Positions 31,055 to 31,206 of a DNA stretch of 31,206 bases are shown piece by piece. The notes beneath the pieces were generated by a model. The model was not told the DNA's origin, made no database searches, and worked only from the letters and a program-made list of their open reading frames with translations. The stretch lies in IMG/VR virus record IMGVR_UViG_3300030102_001874, positions 1 to 31,206 of that record. One strand, given 5' to 3'. The position numbers were made by a program, and so were the translations under genes. The stretch is from a virus. The first letter of the stretch is position 1. The number at the start of each line of letters is the position of its first letter.

Positions 31055-31206
31055 CAACTAAGCCTTAAATAAGCCATGGACGGCTGTATGTTGAGCGAAG
31101 CACGATCTCTATCCTCAGATGCCGCTCGCTCAAACTCTTCCTCATAGACTGCTTTGAGAAGCTGTACACGATCCGGGGCACGTTTAATAGCGAGGTAGTA
31201 TGCGAG
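31054..31206 (-). CDS. gp4-like head-tail connector, copy B, C-terminal fragment only (50 codons seen)
   Basis: An open frame enters from beyond the right edge and ends with TGA at 31054, overlapping the next ATG. The 50 visible residues begin LAYYLAIKRAPDRVQLLKA and continue YEEEFERAASEDRDRAS, matching the C-terminus of the connector at 8084-8779 at 29 of 50 positions with no gaps. The N-terminal ~180 residues are outside the window. The good ungapped match and reading-frame coupling argue it is an intact gene, not a remnant. Confidence 0.8.
   Translation of the reverse strand, partial: LAYYLAIKRAPDRVQLLKAVYEEEFERAASEDRDRASLNIQPSMAYLRLS

Larger units (their letters stand above)
29319..31206 (-). 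repeat. Neck-gene block, copy B (diverged duplicate of 5675-8779), open at window edge
   Basis: Order and orientation equal copy A: gp4-like connector (cut), small conserved protein, adaptor, 96-aa protein, small beta-rich protein. All five pairs are recognisable homologues. Copy B lacks the Rossmann-like gene and leads into fibre genes, not the tail hub. How far the duplication reaches beyond 31206 cannot be seen. Confidence 0.85.

Noticed and set aside
1-31206. Integrase, repressor, tRNA or other RNA genes
   Set aside because: No recombinase motifs, no helix-turn-helix regulator and no cloverleaf-like sequence were seen; all long stretches are occupied by structural or lysis genes.

Overview
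The window is a stretch of a tailed double-stranded DNA phage genome, or prophage. Every gene I accept lies on the minus strand, so the operon reads from high to low coordinates. A P22-type portal, a P22 gp10-like tail hub, gp4-like connectors and the absence of any tape-measure or major tail tube gene point to a short-tailed (podovirus-like) virion. A three-TM holin, a T4-type lysozyme and proteins with Sec signal peptides point to a Gram-negative host. Many small genes resemble families I know mainly from marine phages of proteobacteria; that is recall, not a search. No integrase, repressor, polymerase or tRNA gene is visible, so lifestyle cannot be decided here.

Layout in transcription order. 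(1) 31206-29319: a neck-gene block (gp4-like connector cut by the window edge, a small conserved protein, an adaptor, a 96-aa helical protein, a small beta-rich virion protein). (2) 29316-25857: two fibre-type proteins and a fibre-assembly chaperone. (3) 25842-22195: two large exported proteins of unknown function, a membrane-anchored coiled coil and a small secreted protein. (4) 22192-20975: lysis genes (small membrane proteins, three-TM holin, GH24 endolysin). (5) 20982-16991: large terminase and portal. (6) 16981-13220: small helper proteins, a GroES-like co-chaperonin, a scaffold-like protein, two minor head proteins and the HK97-fold major capsid protein, closed by a clear Rho-independent terminator. 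(7) 13098-8760: decoration-type proteins, then a run of very small, very basic proteins and one 232-aa conserved protein. (8) 8779-5675: a second copy of the neck block, diverged in sequence, with one extra Rossmann-like gene. (9) 5668-1: the tail hub and three proteins resembling internal/ejection proteins, the last running off the left edge.

The genes are packed tightly, many with ATGA, GTGA, TAATG or TGATG overlaps implying translational coupling. No gene-free stretch exceeds 300 bases. The longest gap, 13099-13219, holds the terminator and a possible restart promoter; the next, 22567-22635, holds a sigma-70-like promoter candidate ahead of the lysis genes.

The most unusual feature is the duplicated neck block: genes that normally occur once per virion are present twice, about 21 kb apart, too diverged to be an assembly duplicate. 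Other points of interest are a co-chaperonin that keeps the GroEL-binding IVL loop, a short xGGx(V/M) motif recurring in five different proteins, and an exported cassette with an Asn/Thr-rich protein.
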